From positions 1-64,000 of the forward strand of contig NZ_JACGXN010000015.1 of NCBI RefSeq assembly GCF_014138285.1: a stretch of DNA of 64,000 bases. The letters run 5' to 3'. Position 1 is the stretch's first letter. Every line of letters starts with the position of its first letter. This DNA is from Phyllobacterium myrsinacearum (lineage in GTDB: Bacteria; Pseudomonadota; Alphaproteobacteria; Rhizobiales; Rhizobiaceae). Position numbers and translations under genes: made by a program. The notes below the pieces were generated by a model. It saw only the letters and a list, made by a program, of their open reading frames with translations. It ran no database searches and was not told the origin of the DNA. This document shows, in pieces, positions 35,382 through 44,770 of this stretch.

Positions 35382-35531
35382 TTAGCGCGCAGCTGCGGCC
35401 TTCTTGGCAACGAAGGCGATATCGCCACGGGAGATGCCGAGGTCGTTCAGTTCACGTGCGGACAGGCGGTTCAGTTCTGTGACAGTGTCACGATAACGGC
35501 GCCAGTTATTGTAAGAGCGGATCAGATTCAT
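35382..35531 (-). CDS. DUF1127 small protein (CcaF1-like)
   Basis: 49 aa: MNLIRSYNNWRRYRDTVTEL, then SARELNDLGISRGDIAFV and a basic Ala-rich tail. This is the complete DUF1127 (YjiS-like) domain. A good AAGGTGAG ribosome site lies before the ATG. In alphaproteobacteria such arginine-rich proteins can bind RNA, and the gene serves as the host transcript for downstream cuckoo RNAs, as it appears to here. Confidence 0.92.
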   Translation of the reverse strand: MNLIRSYNNWRRYRDTVTELNRLSARELNDLGISRGDIAFVAKKAAAAR

Positions 35532-35722
35532 TTCACTCACCTTGGTAACTTCTTGTTTGTTGGATCATTTCTTGATCGTGAGCTGCATATAGTCGATGCC
35601 CGGCAAAACTTGCAGTGACAAGAATGCATAGCTGCTTTGCAGGAAGTGAGGAGTGGATGGCTAAATTGGGGCAGGTGGAATCACGTCAATTGTGCCCCCT
35701 ATAGGCCCGCTAAAGGCGTGGC

Positions 35723-36112
35723 CTACTTCTTCTTGTTGCGGGCTGCCAGTTCCTTATCGGCTTTGCGCGCGGCAGCCTCGCACCGGTTGCGGAATTCTTC
35801 CACTTCCTCCTCGGTCAGATGCTCGATGCCGATGAAGACATTTTCACCCTTCGAGACCCGTACCAACTCATCCAGTTTGGCCTGAATGGCCACGCCGTCG
35901 CGGTTCTGTGTGTTCTGGATGAGAAACACCATGAGGAAGGTGATGATTGTCGTACCGGTGTTGATGACGAGTTGCCACGTATCGGAAAAGCCGAATATCG
36001 GTCCGCTCACCGCCCAGACGACAACAACCAGACAACAGAGGATGAACGTCAGCGGCTTGCCGGCAAACAGGGCGACCTTGTTGGCGATTTGGGTGAACAG
36101 TTTTCGCATCAT
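35723..36112 (-). CDS. Low-affinity iron permease-like membrane protein
   Basis: 129 aa. Two hydrophobic helices, PLTFILCCLVVVVWAVSGPI and LVINTGTTIITFLMVFLIQ, followed by NTQNRDGVAIQAKLDELVR, a segment typical of the low-affinity iron permease family (PF04120); the C-terminus is Lys/Glu-rich and cytosolic. Transport of iron by bacterial members is not proven. ATG 36112 has AAGGGATGGC upstream; the frame is open further but without support. Confidence 0.82.
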   Translation of the reverse strand: MMRKLFTQIANKVALFAGKPLTFILCCLVVVVWAVSGPIFGFSDTWQLVINTGTTIITFLMVFLIQNTQNRDGVAIQAKLDELVRVSKGENVFIGIEHLTEEEVEEFRNRCEAAARKADKELAARNKKK

Positions 36113-36291
36113 GCCATCCCTTCGTGCATCCTGAAGAGAATTGAAGTGTACGAGAATCAGATGGCCCGGCCACGGCAAGTCTCTGCCGCGGTTCAATCGT
36201 CGGCTTTCCTTAACTGCTGGGCTGCATATTCGTTCCCCGGCCGGACTGGAGATCAAAGAGAAAGAACAGCGGTTTAGGCCAGCCCGACCCG

Positions 36292-36420
36292 TCACCGACG
36301 ACGCAATATTGGAAGCCGCCGATCTCCCGTTACGGGCAGACTTTTCGTCCTGCAAGCCGACTTGGCAAATCCGAATTCTCCAAAGGCCGCGCAATGAGCA
36401 TGGTCTTGCTGTTTGTTCAT
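36292..36420 (-). CDS. Small ORF, 42 codons, with ribosome site
   Basis: Frame MNKQQDHAHCAAFGEFGFA, ending in a basic stretch. The ATG at 36420 is preceded by GACGGAGACTGCC, a fair ribosome site. No known domain. Listed because the surrounding 595 bp is otherwise empty. Confidence 0.25.
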   Translation of the reverse strand: MNKQQDHAHCAAFGEFGFAKSACRTKSLPVTGDRRLPILRRR

Positions 36421-36470
36421 GGCAGTCTCCGTCAGGATAAGGCTTCTGAAGTCCACGAGAGCACGGCGCC

Positions 36471-36599
36471 TTGCACGAAGATTATGATGACAAGCAATAT
36501 TTCCATTACACGACACCCGTCTGGGTGCATTTGCTCGCCTTCGGCGTCGTGGTGGGTATTGCGGTGCTGATCTGTGAAGTCTGCCACTCACTGGCATAG
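36471..36599 (+). CDS. Possible small membrane protein, 42 codons
   Basis: TTG-initiated frame: HEDYDDKQYFHYTTPVWVHL at the N-terminus, then a hydrophobic helix (LLAFGVVVGIAVLICEV) and a short tail. The charged-aromatic head plus one helix look like a real single-span protein and not a random frame, but the start codon is TTG with a weak ribosome site. Confidence 0.3.
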   Translation: MHEDYDDKQYFHYTTPVWVHLLAFGVVVGIAVLICEVCHSLA

Positions 36600-36707
36600 T
36601 CGCGGGACTTTTTTACGTGCCGATGCTGCCATCAATCCGCGCTGCCGGAATGACATAGCCGCACGTGCAATCGGGTTGGACAAACATATCGAGGCTTTGG
36701 GAAGGAA

Positions 36708-36784
36708 TGGCGCGCCCGAAAGGATTCGAACCTCTGACCCCCAGATTCGTAGTCTGGTGCTCTATCCAGCTGAGCTACGGGCGC
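36708..36784 (-). tRNA. tRNA-Arg (anticodon ACG)
   Basis: 77 nt with encoded CCA on the minus strand. Acceptor GCGCCCG pairs with CGGGCGC; anticodon stem CCAGA/TCTGG with loop CTACGAA reads ACG; T-loop TTCGAAT. The A34 is presumably deaminated to inosine to read CGU/CGC/CGA. Confidence 0.95.
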
Positions 36785-36971
36785 GTGCCACAAATGCGCG
36801 TTCGTCTGCGCAGGGCGGTTGGTAATCGGTTGGGCTGTGAATTGCAAGCAGCTTTGGCAAAAAAACTGCAACAATTTTTTGCGGGAACGTCGCACCCTGA
36901 TTTATTCGGCGGCTTAATGCCGGAAATACAGGTTCCTGTTGCGGTTGGCCGCGCTATTTCGGTGGAAAAGA

Positions 36972-36998
36972 AAAAGCCCGGAACGTGCCCGGGCTTTT
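36972..36998 (-). terminator. Terminator of accA
   Basis: 9-bp stem AAAAGCCCG/CGGGCTTTT just after the accA stop. On the minus strand the stem runs into a T-rich end (GGGCTTTTTC). Confidence 0.88.
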
Positions 36999-37007
36999 GT
37001 TCATGTC

Positions 37008-37961
37008 TTAAAGGTTGCGCCCGATGGCGAGGAATTTGTCGCGCCGGTCTTTTTTCAGCGCTTCACCGTCCATCGCCGCCATGGATTTCAAGGCAACGTT
37101 GATGATATTGCCGGTGGCTTCGATCACGGCTTCCTTGCCGCGGTGGGCGCCGCCCATGGGCTCGGGGATAATGCCGTCAATGATTTTGAGCTCGTACAAA
37201 TCCTGAGCTGTAATGCGCATGTTGGTTGCAGCATCCTTGGCGCGGGTGGAATCATGCCAGAGAATCGATGCAGCACCTTCAGGTGAGATTACCGAATAAA
37301 TCGCATGTTCGAGCATGTAGACGCGATTCGCCGTGGCAATGGCGATGGCGCCGCCGGAGCCACCCTCGCCGATGATGACGGAAACCATCGGTACTTTCAG
37401 ATTGAGGGATGCGGCGGTCGAACGGGCAATGGCTTCTGCCTGTCCGCGTTCTTCCGCGGCAATACCCGGAAAGGCACCCGCCGTATCCACGAGCGTGATC
37501 ACTGGAAGGTTGAACCGGTCGGCCAGATCCATGATACGCACGGCCTTGCGGTAGCCCTCAGGCATGGCCATACCGAAATTGTGCTTCAGTCGGGACTTTG
37601 TGTCATTGCCCTTTTCCTGACCGATCACTGCAACGGCCTGACCATTGAAACGGGCAAGACCCGCCTGGATAGCTTCGTCTTCGGCAAAGTTGCGGTCGCC
37701 GGCGAGCGGCGTGAAATCCGTGAAGAGCTTGGCGATATAGTCGACGCAATGCGGACGGTCCGGATGGCGGGCGATCTGCGCCTTCTGCCACGGCGTCAAC
37801 TTGCGATAGAGATCGCGCAAGGCCTCTGCCGACCGTTTTTCCAGACGAGTGATCTCGTCATTGGTGTCGAGCGCACCGCCTTCTTCCGCAAGCTTCTTCA
37901 GTTCGAGAATCTTGCCATCGAGATCAGCAACTGGCTTTTCGAAATCGAGATAGTTGTACAT
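37008..37961 (-). CDS. accA: Acetyl-CoA carboxylase carboxyltransferase subunit alpha
   Basis: 317 aa, normal length. [20 protein letters not shown] is the standard rhizobial start, and the carboxyltransferase core shows [20 protein letters not shown] and [20 protein letters not shown]. With AccD it moves the carboxyl group from biotin to acetyl-CoA, the first step of fatty-acid synthesis. The frame is open 22 codons further, but homologous wording starts at 37961. Confidence 0.96.
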   Translation of the reverse strand: MYNYLDFEKPVADLDGKILELKKLAEEGGALDTNDEITRLEKRSAEALRDLYRKLTPWQKAQIARHPDRPHCVDYIAKLFTDFTPLAGDRNFAEDEAIQAGLARFNGQAVAVIGQEKGNDTKSRLKHNFGMAMPEGYRKAVRIMDLADRFNLPVITLVDTAGAFPGIAAEERGQAEAIARSTAASLNLKVPMVSVIIGEGGSGGAIAIATANRVYMLEHAIYSVISPEGAASILWHDSTRAKDAATNMRITAQDLYELKIIDGIIPEPMGGAHRGKEAVIEATGNIINVALKSMAAMDGEALKKDRRDKFLAIGRNL

Positions 37962-38164
37962 GGACGACGTGTCTGCCTGCAAAACGGTGGATTTTTCACG
38001 ACCTAACTGGCTGTTGCGGACGCTCATGTCAAGGAAGCATGGCCGACAAGGCGCGTTCGCGGGGCCAGTTATAGAGATAATTCCGGCGAAGGTGTGGTGG
38101 AATCCCGTGGATAAGGCTGAGGTTCAAGGGCGTGCTTTCATTCAGGGGACAGGTACGGGCGCAA

Positions 38165-38695
38165 CTAAGCGCCTGGCTTCTTGGTTGATCTCAGGCGTTT
38201 GGCCGGTGCTGTCTTGGGTTTCGGATCCGGTTTCTTCGCCGATCTTGTGCGTTTGGCAGGCTTGGGTCGTTGCCAGCCGATCCACTGGCCAGCGCCGTCA
38301 TAGTGGTGAAAACCGAGGGATGCGTTGTGAAGGCCCTTGCGCAACTCGTCCGGGTCAAGGTCAGGCATGTTTTGCGACAGGGCAGGCGGAAGATGGTCGA
38401 TATTCAGCCAGTCCGCGTCAAAATAGATATGCTCAGGACCATTGTCGTTTTCGACGATGATGAACCACTCGCTCTCCATGTAGTCGCCGAACCACGGGTC
38501 CGGAAACATGGCCTGTTTGAAAGAGAAGCCAAGGCCATCGATCTCGTCCCAGTTCCAGTGTTCCCGCCATCCCATGGAGCGGATCAACTGGCTGGTTCGC
38601 ATGAAGCCTTTTTCGTCAAAGCGGATCACTTCGCTGTCCGTCTCGACAGGCGATGGCTCCGGTCCCGAAAACAGCTTTTTCAACAGCCGCCACAT
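38165..38695 (-). CDS. Conserved hypothetical protein with basic tail
   Basis: 176 aa, not recognised. Start MWRLLKKLFSGPEPSPVETD; the middle has many aromatics (WREHWNWDEIDGLGFSFK; YMESEWFIIVENDNG; YFDADWLNIDHLPP), suggesting a compact globular domain; the last 30 residues are Lys/Arg/Pro-rich and probably disordered. No signal peptide. ATG 38695 is preferred to a TTG at 38710. It sits between accA and xerD on the same strand, 51 bp after xerD, and may be co-transcribed with xerD. Confidence 0.7.
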   Translation of the reverse strand: MWRLLKKLFSGPEPSPVETDSEVIRFDEKGFMRTSQLIRSMGWREHWNWDEIDGLGFSFKQAMFPDPWFGDYMESEWFIIVENDNGPEHIYFDADWLNIDHLPPALSQNMPDLDPDELRKGLHNASLGFHHYDGAGQWIGWQRPKPAKRTRSAKKPDPKPKTAPAKRLRSTKKPGA

Positions 38696-38746
38696 AGAAT
38701 TTCCCGCCAAGGTCTATGGTCCCGCCTGTTTTGCGGGGGGAAGGGT

Positions 38747-39673
38747 TCAGTCTGCCAGAGGGTGGTGCTCCGTGACAAGGCGGTGCAGCCGCTCCTCCAT
38801 GACATGGGTATAAATCTGGGTCGTGGAAATATCCGAGTGGCCCAGCAATTGTTGTACCGCACGCAGGTCCGCGCCATTCTGTAGGAGATGGCTGGCGAAG
38901 GCATGCCGTAACACGTGGGGAGAAATTGCCGAAGTAACAAGTCCGGCACGGGCGGCAAGGCCCTTGAGTTCGCGCGCAAAGACCTGCCGGGCCAGGAAAC
39001 CGCTTTCGGAAATCGCGGGGAAAAGCCAGGGATTGTCGGCAAGATTTGGCAAAGCATCGCGCACCGCGAGATATTTGGTCATGGCTTCACGTGCCTTGCC
39101 CGAAAGAGGCACCATGCGGTCTTTCGACCCTTTGCCGCGCACCATCAGAAAGCGGTGATCGGAACGGGCGATCGTGACAGGCAATCCGACCAGTTCGGAA
39201 ACGCGCAAGCCCGTTGCATAGAGAATTTCGAGCAGCGCGTGCAGGCGCAAGGCTCTCAGATGGTCGCCTGCAGGTGTCGTCGTGTCGAGAGTTTCCAGTT
39301 CAGCACGCCCCAGCAGCTTCTCGACATCCGCCTCGCTGAGAATTTTTGGCAGCGAACGGTCCTTCTTGGGCGCATCCAGCGTACCCGTCGGATCGTCAGC
39401 GCGGATATTTTCCGTATAGAGGAAGCGGAAGAACTGGCGCAGGGCGGACAGCCGCCGTGCCTGCGAGGTGGACGCATAGCCGCGACCGGCTATATCATTG
39501 AGATAGGCGCGGATTGTTCCGGGCTCCGCCAAGGTCAGCTGTACCCCGGTGGCGCTGGAGAATGTTGCCGCATCTTCCAGATCGCGGCGATAGGAATCGA
39601 GCGTATTCTGGGCCGCGCCGCGTTCGGCGCTCATCATCTCAAGAAACGTCTCTATCGCTGCTGCTGCGCGCAT
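38747..39673 (-). CDS. xerD: Site-specific tyrosine recombinase
   Basis: 308 aa, the usual Xer size. N-terminal core-binding domain with [17 protein letters not shown], then the catalytic domain: Arg in [10 protein letters not shown], Lys in VRGKGSKDR, HxxR in [14 protein letters not shown], His in [10 protein letters not shown] and the nucleophile Tyr in QIYTHV. With XerC it resolves chromosome dimers at dif. The ATG at 39673 lies 4 bp past the stop of the small membrane protein, so the two are probably co-translated. Confidence 0.93.
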   Translation of the reverse strand: MRAAAAIETFLEMMSAERGAAQNTLDSYRRDLEDAATFSSATGVQLTLAEPGTIRAYLNDIAGRGYASTSQARRLSALRQFFRFLYTENIRADDPTGTLDAPKKDRSLPKILSEADVEKLLGRAELETLDTTTPAGDHLRALRLHALLEILYATGLRVSELVGLPVTIARSDHRFLMVRGKGSKDRMVPLSGKAREAMTKYLAVRDALPNLADNPWLFPAISESGFLARQVFARELKGLAARAGLVTSAISPHVLRHAFASHLLQNGADLRAVQQLLGHSDISTTQIYTHVMEERLHRLVTEHHPLAD

Positions 39674-39677
39674 GGCT

Positions 39678-39839
39678 TCACTTTGGATTGACCGGTTTGG
39701 GATTGAGCTTTTCGGTTGGAATGCGAATGGTGAGATCCGTTTGCGTTGGGTGTACAAACGTCACGAGCGCCAGCATCCCCGCATAGACGAGCCCGGCGAG
39801 AACCGCGAGGGTGATGATCAATCGGGTCAGTGTTGGCAT
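39678..39839 (-). CDS. Small single-span membrane protein upstream of xerD
   Basis: 53 aa: [20 protein letters not shown] forms a membrane helix that continues to about residue 28, then a short periplasmic tail ending in [14 protein letters not shown]. Unknown function. It is divergent from aroK and 4 bp upstream of xerD. Confidence 0.72.
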   Translation of the reverse strand: MPTLTRLIITLAVLAGLVYAGMLALVTFVHPTQTDLTIRIPTEKLNPKPVNPK

Positions 39840-39930
39840 CAAATCGACTTTGCAAGCTTGCTTTTCGTGTTCCATAATCTTGCAACGGAAACTCTTATGA
39901 ATTGATGAAGGTCTGACGGGAGGACTTTGC

Positions 39931-40572
39931 TTGACGAAAGCCCGGTTTTCCTGTCGAAACGCATTTATGAACAGCATTGACGATATTCTTGGCGCGGCAC
40001 AGGTTCCGGAGTTGGCGCGATCCATCCGCGAACGCCTTGGACACAGGTCTATTGTGCTCGTCGGATTGATGGGCGCAGGAAAATCCACTGTGGGTAAAAA
40101 ACTGGCTTCGCTGGTCGAATTGCCGTTTTTTGATGCCGATAACGAGATTGAAAAAGTCTCGACCATGAGCATTCCTGAACTGTTCGAGGCTTATGGTGAA
40201 GCAGAGTTCCGCGATCTGGAACGCCGGGTCATCGCGCGTATGCTTGAAGACGGACCTATTGTTCTGGCAACGGGCGGTGGCGCCTACATGAATGAGCAGA
40301 CGCGGGGCACGATCGCATCGGAAGGCATATCGATCTGGCTCAACGCGGAACTCGACGTGTTGATGAACCGGGTGGTGCGCAAGCAGAACCGGCCGCTCCT
40401 GAAGAACGACAATCCGCGGGCTGTCATGGAGCGGCTGATGAGCGAACGCTATCCGGTCTACGCGCGGGCGGATCTCACCATTCTCTCCCGCGAGGAAAAG
40501 AAAGAAATCATCGCGCTTGAAGCGATGCAGGCTGTTTCACAGCATCTGGACGACAAGGAATTCCCGCGATGA
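39931..40572 (+). CDS. aroK: Shikimate kinase
   Basis: 213 aa from the TTG at 39931, which has GGGAGGACTTTGC directly upstream; an ATG at 39967 is possible but has no ribosome site. Walker [16 protein letters not shown], shikimate-binding [12 protein letters not shown], the [13 protein letters not shown] Gly-rich loop and lid residues KQNRPLL are all present. It phosphorylates shikimate in the chorismate pathway. Its stop overlaps the aroB start as ATGA. Confidence 0.95.
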   Translation: MTKARFSCRNAFMNSIDDILGAAQVPELARSIRERLGHRSIVLVGLMGAGKSTVGKKLASLVELPFFDADNEIEKVSTMSIPELFEAYGEAEFRDLERRVIARMLEDGPIVLATGGGAYMNEQTRGTIASEGISIWLNAELDVLMNRVVRKQNRPLLKNDNPRAVMERLMSERYPVYARADLTILSREEKKEIIALEAMQAVSQHLDDKEFPR

Positions 40573-41684
40573 GCGAGCAGACGACAGTTCCGGTGAAACT
40601 CGGGGACCGTTCCTATGATATTCTCATCGGGTCGGGTCTGATCGATCGTGCCGGGCAGGAGATTGCCGCGCGCACGGGCGCAAGGCGCGTTGCCATCGTC
40701 AGCGACGAGAACGTTGCCGCGCTGCATCTGCAGCATTTGACGGACAGTCTGAAGGCGGGCGGGATCGAGTCGACACCGATACTTGTCACTCCCGGCGAAA
40801 AGTCGAAAGGCTTTGCAACGCTTGAAACCGTCACCAATGCAATTCTTTCGGCAAGGCTGGAGCGCGGCGATATCGTGATCGCCTTTGGCGGCGGCGTGAT
40901 CGGTGATCTTGCGGGTTTTGCTGCGAGCATCGCCCGGCGCGGCATGGGCTTCGTACAGATACCGACTTCCCTGCTGGCCCAGGTGGATTCTTCCGTTGGC
41001 GGCAAGACCGGCATCAATACGGCGCACGGCAAGAACCTTGTGGGTGCATTCTATCAGCCGCAACTGGTGCTGGCCGACACGGATGTGCTCGACACGCTGA
41101 GTCCGCGCGAATTTCGTGCAGGCTATGCGGAAGTCGCCAAATACGGGTTGATCGACCGGCCGGATTTCTTCGCTTGGCTCGAAAAGAACTGGCAGGGCAT
41201 TTTTGACGGCGGACCCGAGCGCATCCAGGCTATCGCCGTATCCTGCCAGTCAAAGGCCGATGTCGTGGCCCGTGATGAGCGCGAGACCGGTGACCGGGCG
41301 TTGCTCAACCTCGGCCACACGTTCGGCCATGCGCTGGAAACGGCCACGCATTACGATTCTGCCCGCCTCGTGCACGGCGAGGGCGTTGCCATCGGCATGG
41401 TTCTTGCGCACCAGTTCTCGGTCAAAATGAATCTGGCGAGCGACGACGATGCCAAGCGGGTCGAAGCACATTTGCGCCATGTGGGATTGCCGGTTTCCAT
41501 CGGTGACATTCCAGGCGAGTTGCCCCCGGCGGACAAACTGATGGATTATATCGCGCAGGATAAAAAGGTGGCGCGCGGCGCGCTGACCTTTATCCTGACG
41601 CGGGGGATTGGTCAGTCCTTTATCGCCAGGGATGTGCCGCCGTCGGCAGTCCTCAGCTTTTTGCAGGAGAAGCACCCAAAATGA
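40569..41684 (+). CDS. aroB: 3-dehydroquinate synthase
   Basis: 371 aa. NAD-binding [25 protein letters not shown], and the zinc ligands in [13 protein letters not shown] and [11 protein letters not shown]. It converts DAHP to 3-dehydroquinate, an early step of the shikimate pathway. Joined to aroK upstream and to the CorC-like gene downstream by ATGA overlaps, so the three form one operon. Confidence 0.97.
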   Translation: MSEQTTVPVKLGDRSYDILIGSGLIDRAGQEIAARTGARRVAIVSDENVAALHLQHLTDSLKAGGIESTPILVTPGEKSKGFATLETVTNAILSARLERGDIVIAFGGGVIGDLAGFAASIARRGMGFVQIPTSLLAQVDSSVGGKTGINTAHGKNLVGAFYQPQLVLADTDVLDTLSPREFRAGYAEVAKYGLIDRPDFFAWLEKNWQGIFDGGPERIQAIAVSCQSKADVVARDERETGDRALLNLGHTFGHALETATHYDSARLVHGEGVAIGMVLAHQFSVKMNLASDDDAKRVEAHLRHVGLPVSIGDIPGELPPADKLMDYIAQDKKVARGALTFILTRGIGQSFIARDVPPSAVLSFLQEKHPK

Positions 41685-42970
41685 ACCTGGAACTCTGGAT
41701 CTTTTGCGGAATCATCTTCCTTCTGATCCTGATGTCTGGTCTGTTTTCAGGATCCGAAACTGCGCTGACCGCCGTATCACGCGCCCGTATGCACCGGCTT
41801 TCCAAACGGGGTGATGACCGCGCAACCGTTGTCGAAGGCCTTATCGAAAAGCGCGATCGCCTGATCGGCGTCATGCTGATCGGTAACAACCTGATCAATA
41901 TTCTCGCGTCCTCGCTGACGACAAGCATGCTGCTCAATCTGTTCGGGCAGGCGGGCGTTGCCTATGCCACCGCGATCATGACCGTGCTTCTGGTTATTTT
42001 TGCCGAGGTCCTGCCAAAATCCTGGGCGATTTCCAGCCCGGACCGCAATGCGCTGGCGCTTGTGCGGTTTGCTCAGATTGCGGTGATGATCTTTGGGCCA
42101 CTGTCGGATCTCGTCAACTGGATCGTGCGCCGCATCCTTGGCCTGTTCGGTATTGATCTTGGTTCCGTGACGTCGATGCTCTCGGCGCAGGAGGAACTGC
42201 GCGGCGCCGTCGATCTCCTGCACCGCGACGGTTCGGTGGTGAAACGCGACCGCGACCAGATCGGCGGCTTGCTCGATCTGCGTGAACTCGAAGTTTACGA
42301 CGTCATGATTCACCGGACTGATATGGATTCGATCAATGCGGATGATCCGATCGAGGAGATCATCAGCCAGATTCTGGCGAGCCACCATACCCGCATCCCG
42401 GTCTGGCGCGGTGACAATGACAATATTGTTGGCGTCGTCCATGCGAAGGATTTGGTGCGTGCCATTCGCGATTCAAATCGGGATTTCTCCAAGATCAACA
42501 TCATGAAGGTTGCGACGAAACCGTGGTTTGTGCCCGATACAACGACCCTGCAGGACCAGCTTAATGCGTTCCTGCGCCGCAAGGCGCACATAGCTATCGT
42601 CGTGGACGAATACGGCGATGTGCAGGGGCTGATCACGCTCGAAGACATTCTGGAAGAGATTGTCGGCGATATCGCGGATGAACACGACATCGACGTTCAG
42701 GGTTGCCGTCCTCAGCCGGATGGTTCGGTGCTGGTCGACGGCTCCGTTCCGATTCGCGACCTGAACCGTGCACTGGACTGGAACCTTCCCGATGCCGAAG
42801 CCACAACCATTGCTGGTCTCGTCATCCATGAAACCCAGAGCATTCCCACGGAAAAGCAGGCATTCACCTTCCACGGCAAGCGGTTCACAGTGTTGAAGCG
42901 CGAAAAAAACCGCATTACGCGGCTTCGTATTCGACCTTTGGAGGATGACGAGAAAACCAAAACGGGTTAA
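41681..42970 (+). CDS. HlyC/CorC (CNNM, DUF21-CBS) family membrane protein
   Basis: 429 aa. The DUF21/CNNM domain (residues 1 to about 180) starts with [20 protein letters not shown] and has the [13 protein letters not shown] motif; two CBS motifs follow (about 205-325, e.g. [20 protein letters not shown]), then a CorC/HlyC C-terminal domain with [19 protein letters not shown]. Members act in magnesium or cobalt efflux, but the ion is not settled for this branch. Third gene of the aroK-aroB operon. Confidence 0.9.
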   Translation: MNLELWIFCGIIFLLILMSGLFSGSETALTAVSRARMHRLSKRGDDRATVVEGLIEKRDRLIGVMLIGNNLINILASSLTTSMLLNLFGQAGVAYATAIMTVLLVIFAEVLPKSWAISSPDRNALALVRFAQIAVMIFGPLSDLVNWIVRRILGLFGIDLGSVTSMLSAQEELRGAVDLLHRDGSVVKRDRDQIGGLLDLRELEVYDVMIHRTDMDSINADDPIEEIISQILASHHTRIPVWRGDNDNIVGVVHAKDLVRAIRDSNRDFSKINIMKVATKPWFVPDTTTLQDQLNAFLRRKAHIAIVVDEYGDVQGLITLEDILEEIVGDIADEHDIDVQGCRPQPDGSVLVDGSVPIRDLNRALDWNLPDAEATTIAGLVIHETQSIPTEKQAFTFHGKRFTVLKREKNRITRLRIRPLEDDEKTKTG

Positions 42971-43042
42971 GCTGCCTGTATTGGTTTGGATATTTTAAGA
43001 TATTGTTTTTAAAACGCATTCCCGCTTATGCGCTGGGGTTGA

Positions 43043-43561
43043 ATGCATATTATTGTTGCTATTCTAAGTGGAATTGCCTCGCTTTTTTATTTGATTTTCA
43101 GGCTGCAATCGGCCGCTCGTTCCGTTCGGGAACTGGACAAAGATACTCATCACCTGAGAAACAAAGGCAAACGCGTGTTTGAAGGTTTCATCGGTTCGCG
43201 TCACGGGCGCATTCGCGATCCGCGGCTGGCGGCAACTGTCTTGATGATCCAGCTGGTGCGCACCGGCGCGCCGTTGACCAATGACGAAAGACTGAAGATC
43301 ATCGCGCTTGTCAGAGGGCCGATGCAGATCAACGATCCCGATAGGATGTTCAGAAAAGCCTGGCGCTACACGACGCGTCGAGGCTCGTTTCCATCGATTG
43401 CCAGGGATATGATGCCGATGTTGCGGGCGCGTCTGAGTGTGGACGAGCGTTTTCAACTGATCGGGATGCTTCGGCAGGCTGCCGCTGCCTACAGTGAGGA
43501 GAGCGAGTTGCAGGCGGAAATGATCGCCGGCCTGCAACGTCAATTGATGCAGGCAGGCTAA
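43043..43561 (+). CDS. Membrane-anchored hypothetical protein
   Basis: 172 aa. One N-terminal helix (IIVAILSGIASLFYLIFRLQ), then an all-helical cytosolic part (e.g. DPRLAATVLMIQLVRTGAPL, RARLSVDERFQLIGMLRQAA). The helical layout vaguely resembles TerB-like domains, but I cannot name the family. It lies 72 bp downstream of the CorC-like gene and ends 11 bp from convergent bolA. Confidence 0.65.
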   Translation: MHIIVAILSGIASLFYLIFRLQSAARSVRELDKDTHHLRNKGKRVFEGFIGSRHGRIRDPRLAATVLMIQLVRTGAPLTNDERLKIIALVRGPMQINDPDRMFRKAWRYTTRRGSFPSIARDMMPMLRARLSVDERFQLIGMLRQAAAAYSEESELQAEMIAGLQRQLMQAG

Positions 43562-43572
43562 GGTCCGGACCT

Positions 43573-43881
43573 CTAGGCTTTCCGGCGGGTTGCTTCACCT
43601 GGAGCTGAGGGTTCGAGCGCAAGCGCGTGGACGCTACCCGCCAGTTCCTCCTTCAGGACGTCATTGATTGCCCGATGGCGCGCAACGCGCGATAGGCCCT
43701 CAAATGCTTGTGCGACAATGCGCACGCGAAAATGCGTTTCACCGGATCCGTCGAATGTGGCATGATGCCCGCTGTCTTCATGATGGTGGCCGGCGTGCAG
43801 ATGACTTTCGTTGATGACGGCCAGTGAAACAGGATGAAAAGCCTGCGTCAGTTTGTTTTCGATCGCTGACTGAGTGGACAT
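43573..43881 (-). CDS. bolA: BolA-family protein
   Basis: 102 aa. INESHLHAGHHHEDSGHHAT, GSGETHFRVRIVAQAFEGLS and RVARHRAINDVLKEEL form the class II KH-like BolA fold with the conserved His. BolA proteins partner monothiol glutaredoxins in Fe-S and iron sensing. ATG 43881 is chosen by homology; the gene is divergent from the J-domain gene. Confidence 0.92.
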   Translation of the reverse strand: MSTQSAIENKLTQAFHPVSLAVINESHLHAGHHHEDSGHHATFDGSGETHFRVRIVAQAFEGLSRVARHRAINDVLKEELAGSVHALALEPSAPGEATRRKA

Positions 43882-44024
43882 TTCGTTCTCCTGCGCCCAT
43901 ATGGTAGTTTCATTTGGCAAATCCGTACATGATCACAAATTTACCGCCATTTCAGGCGTTAGGTTGATCCATGGGCAATTGTCAATTCTTGTCTTGTAAA
44001 CCAATCCGTTGATAATCGTACGCA

Positions 44025-44678
44025 ATGACCTCAAATTCGAAATATTTTGACAGCATCCGCATTCGCCCGAAAAAGGCGGAAGAGGAGAAATCGCGCGTTC
44101 CCGTGTGCCAGTGGGATGGCTGTGACAAGCCTGGTCCGCACCGCGCGCCGGTCGGGCGCATGAAAGAAGGCGAGTTCTTCCATTTCTGCATCGATCATGT
44201 CCGCGAGTACAACAAAGGCTACAATTATTTTTCAGGCCTCTCCGATGTGGAGGTTGCGCGCTATCAGAAGGAAGCTCTGACGGGCGATCGCCCCACCTGG
44301 ACCGTTGCAGGTCTGCCGGGCAGCGGTGCTGGCGCCAGTGCTGCGGCTGCAGCATCCGGTGGTGCCAAGACGTCGCCGGACTTTTCCAAGTTGCGTTCGG
44401 GCCGGGCCGCCTATCAGAATCGTTTCCGTGACCCGAACAGCGTGTTCGGGGATGCTCGGCCGAGCGCGCGCTTGCGCAAAGCCAAGCCTTTGGAAGCAAA
44501 AGCGCTGGATACGCTGGGTCTTGACGTAAAAGCCACTGGCGAAGACATCAAGTCGCGCTATAAGGAGTTGGTGAAGCGCCATCATCCCGATGCAAACGGC
44601 GGTGATCGGGCTTCCGAGGATCGTTTCCGCGACGTTATCCAGGCTTATCAATTGCTCAAACAGGCTGGTTTTTGCTAA
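44025..44678 (+). CDS. J-domain co-chaperone protein
   Basis: 217 aa. An N-terminal segment with four Cys/His-like residues (VCQWDGCDKPGPHRAP; FHFCIDHVREYN) may bind zinc; a Gly/Ala-rich linker follows (about 95-115); the J-domain is at the C-terminus (about 160-217) with the DnaK-stimulating HPD tripeptide in VKRHHPDANGGD. It sits between bolA and cobS, an order shared by many rhizobiales. The client is unknown. Confidence 0.9.
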   Translation: MTSNSKYFDSIRIRPKKAEEEKSRVPVCQWDGCDKPGPHRAPVGRMKEGEFFHFCIDHVREYNKGYNYFSGLSDVEVARYQKEALTGDRPTWTVAGLPGSGAGASAAAAASGGAKTSPDFSKLRSGRAAYQNRFRDPNSVFGDARPSARLRKAKPLEAKALDTLGLDVKATGEDIKSRYKELVKRHHPDANGGDRASEDRFRDVIQAYQLLKQAGFC

Positions 44679-44770
44679 GGACCTTGTTTGGCTGAATTCG
44701 AAGCCTCCCCATTGAGGCTTCATGGGTGTGACTATCTTATTGCGTCTGCGCGTGCAGTCGCGCTGGAGGC

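Larger units (their letters stand above)
36113..36707. other. 595-bp region with only doubtful small frames
   Basis: Between the iron permease-like gene and tRNA-Arg(ACG). No gene over 50 codons is convincing. Two short frames (36292-36420 minus, 36471-36599 plus) are listed separately. The rest shows no repeat, riboswitch or hairpin that I could define. Confidence 0.5.
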
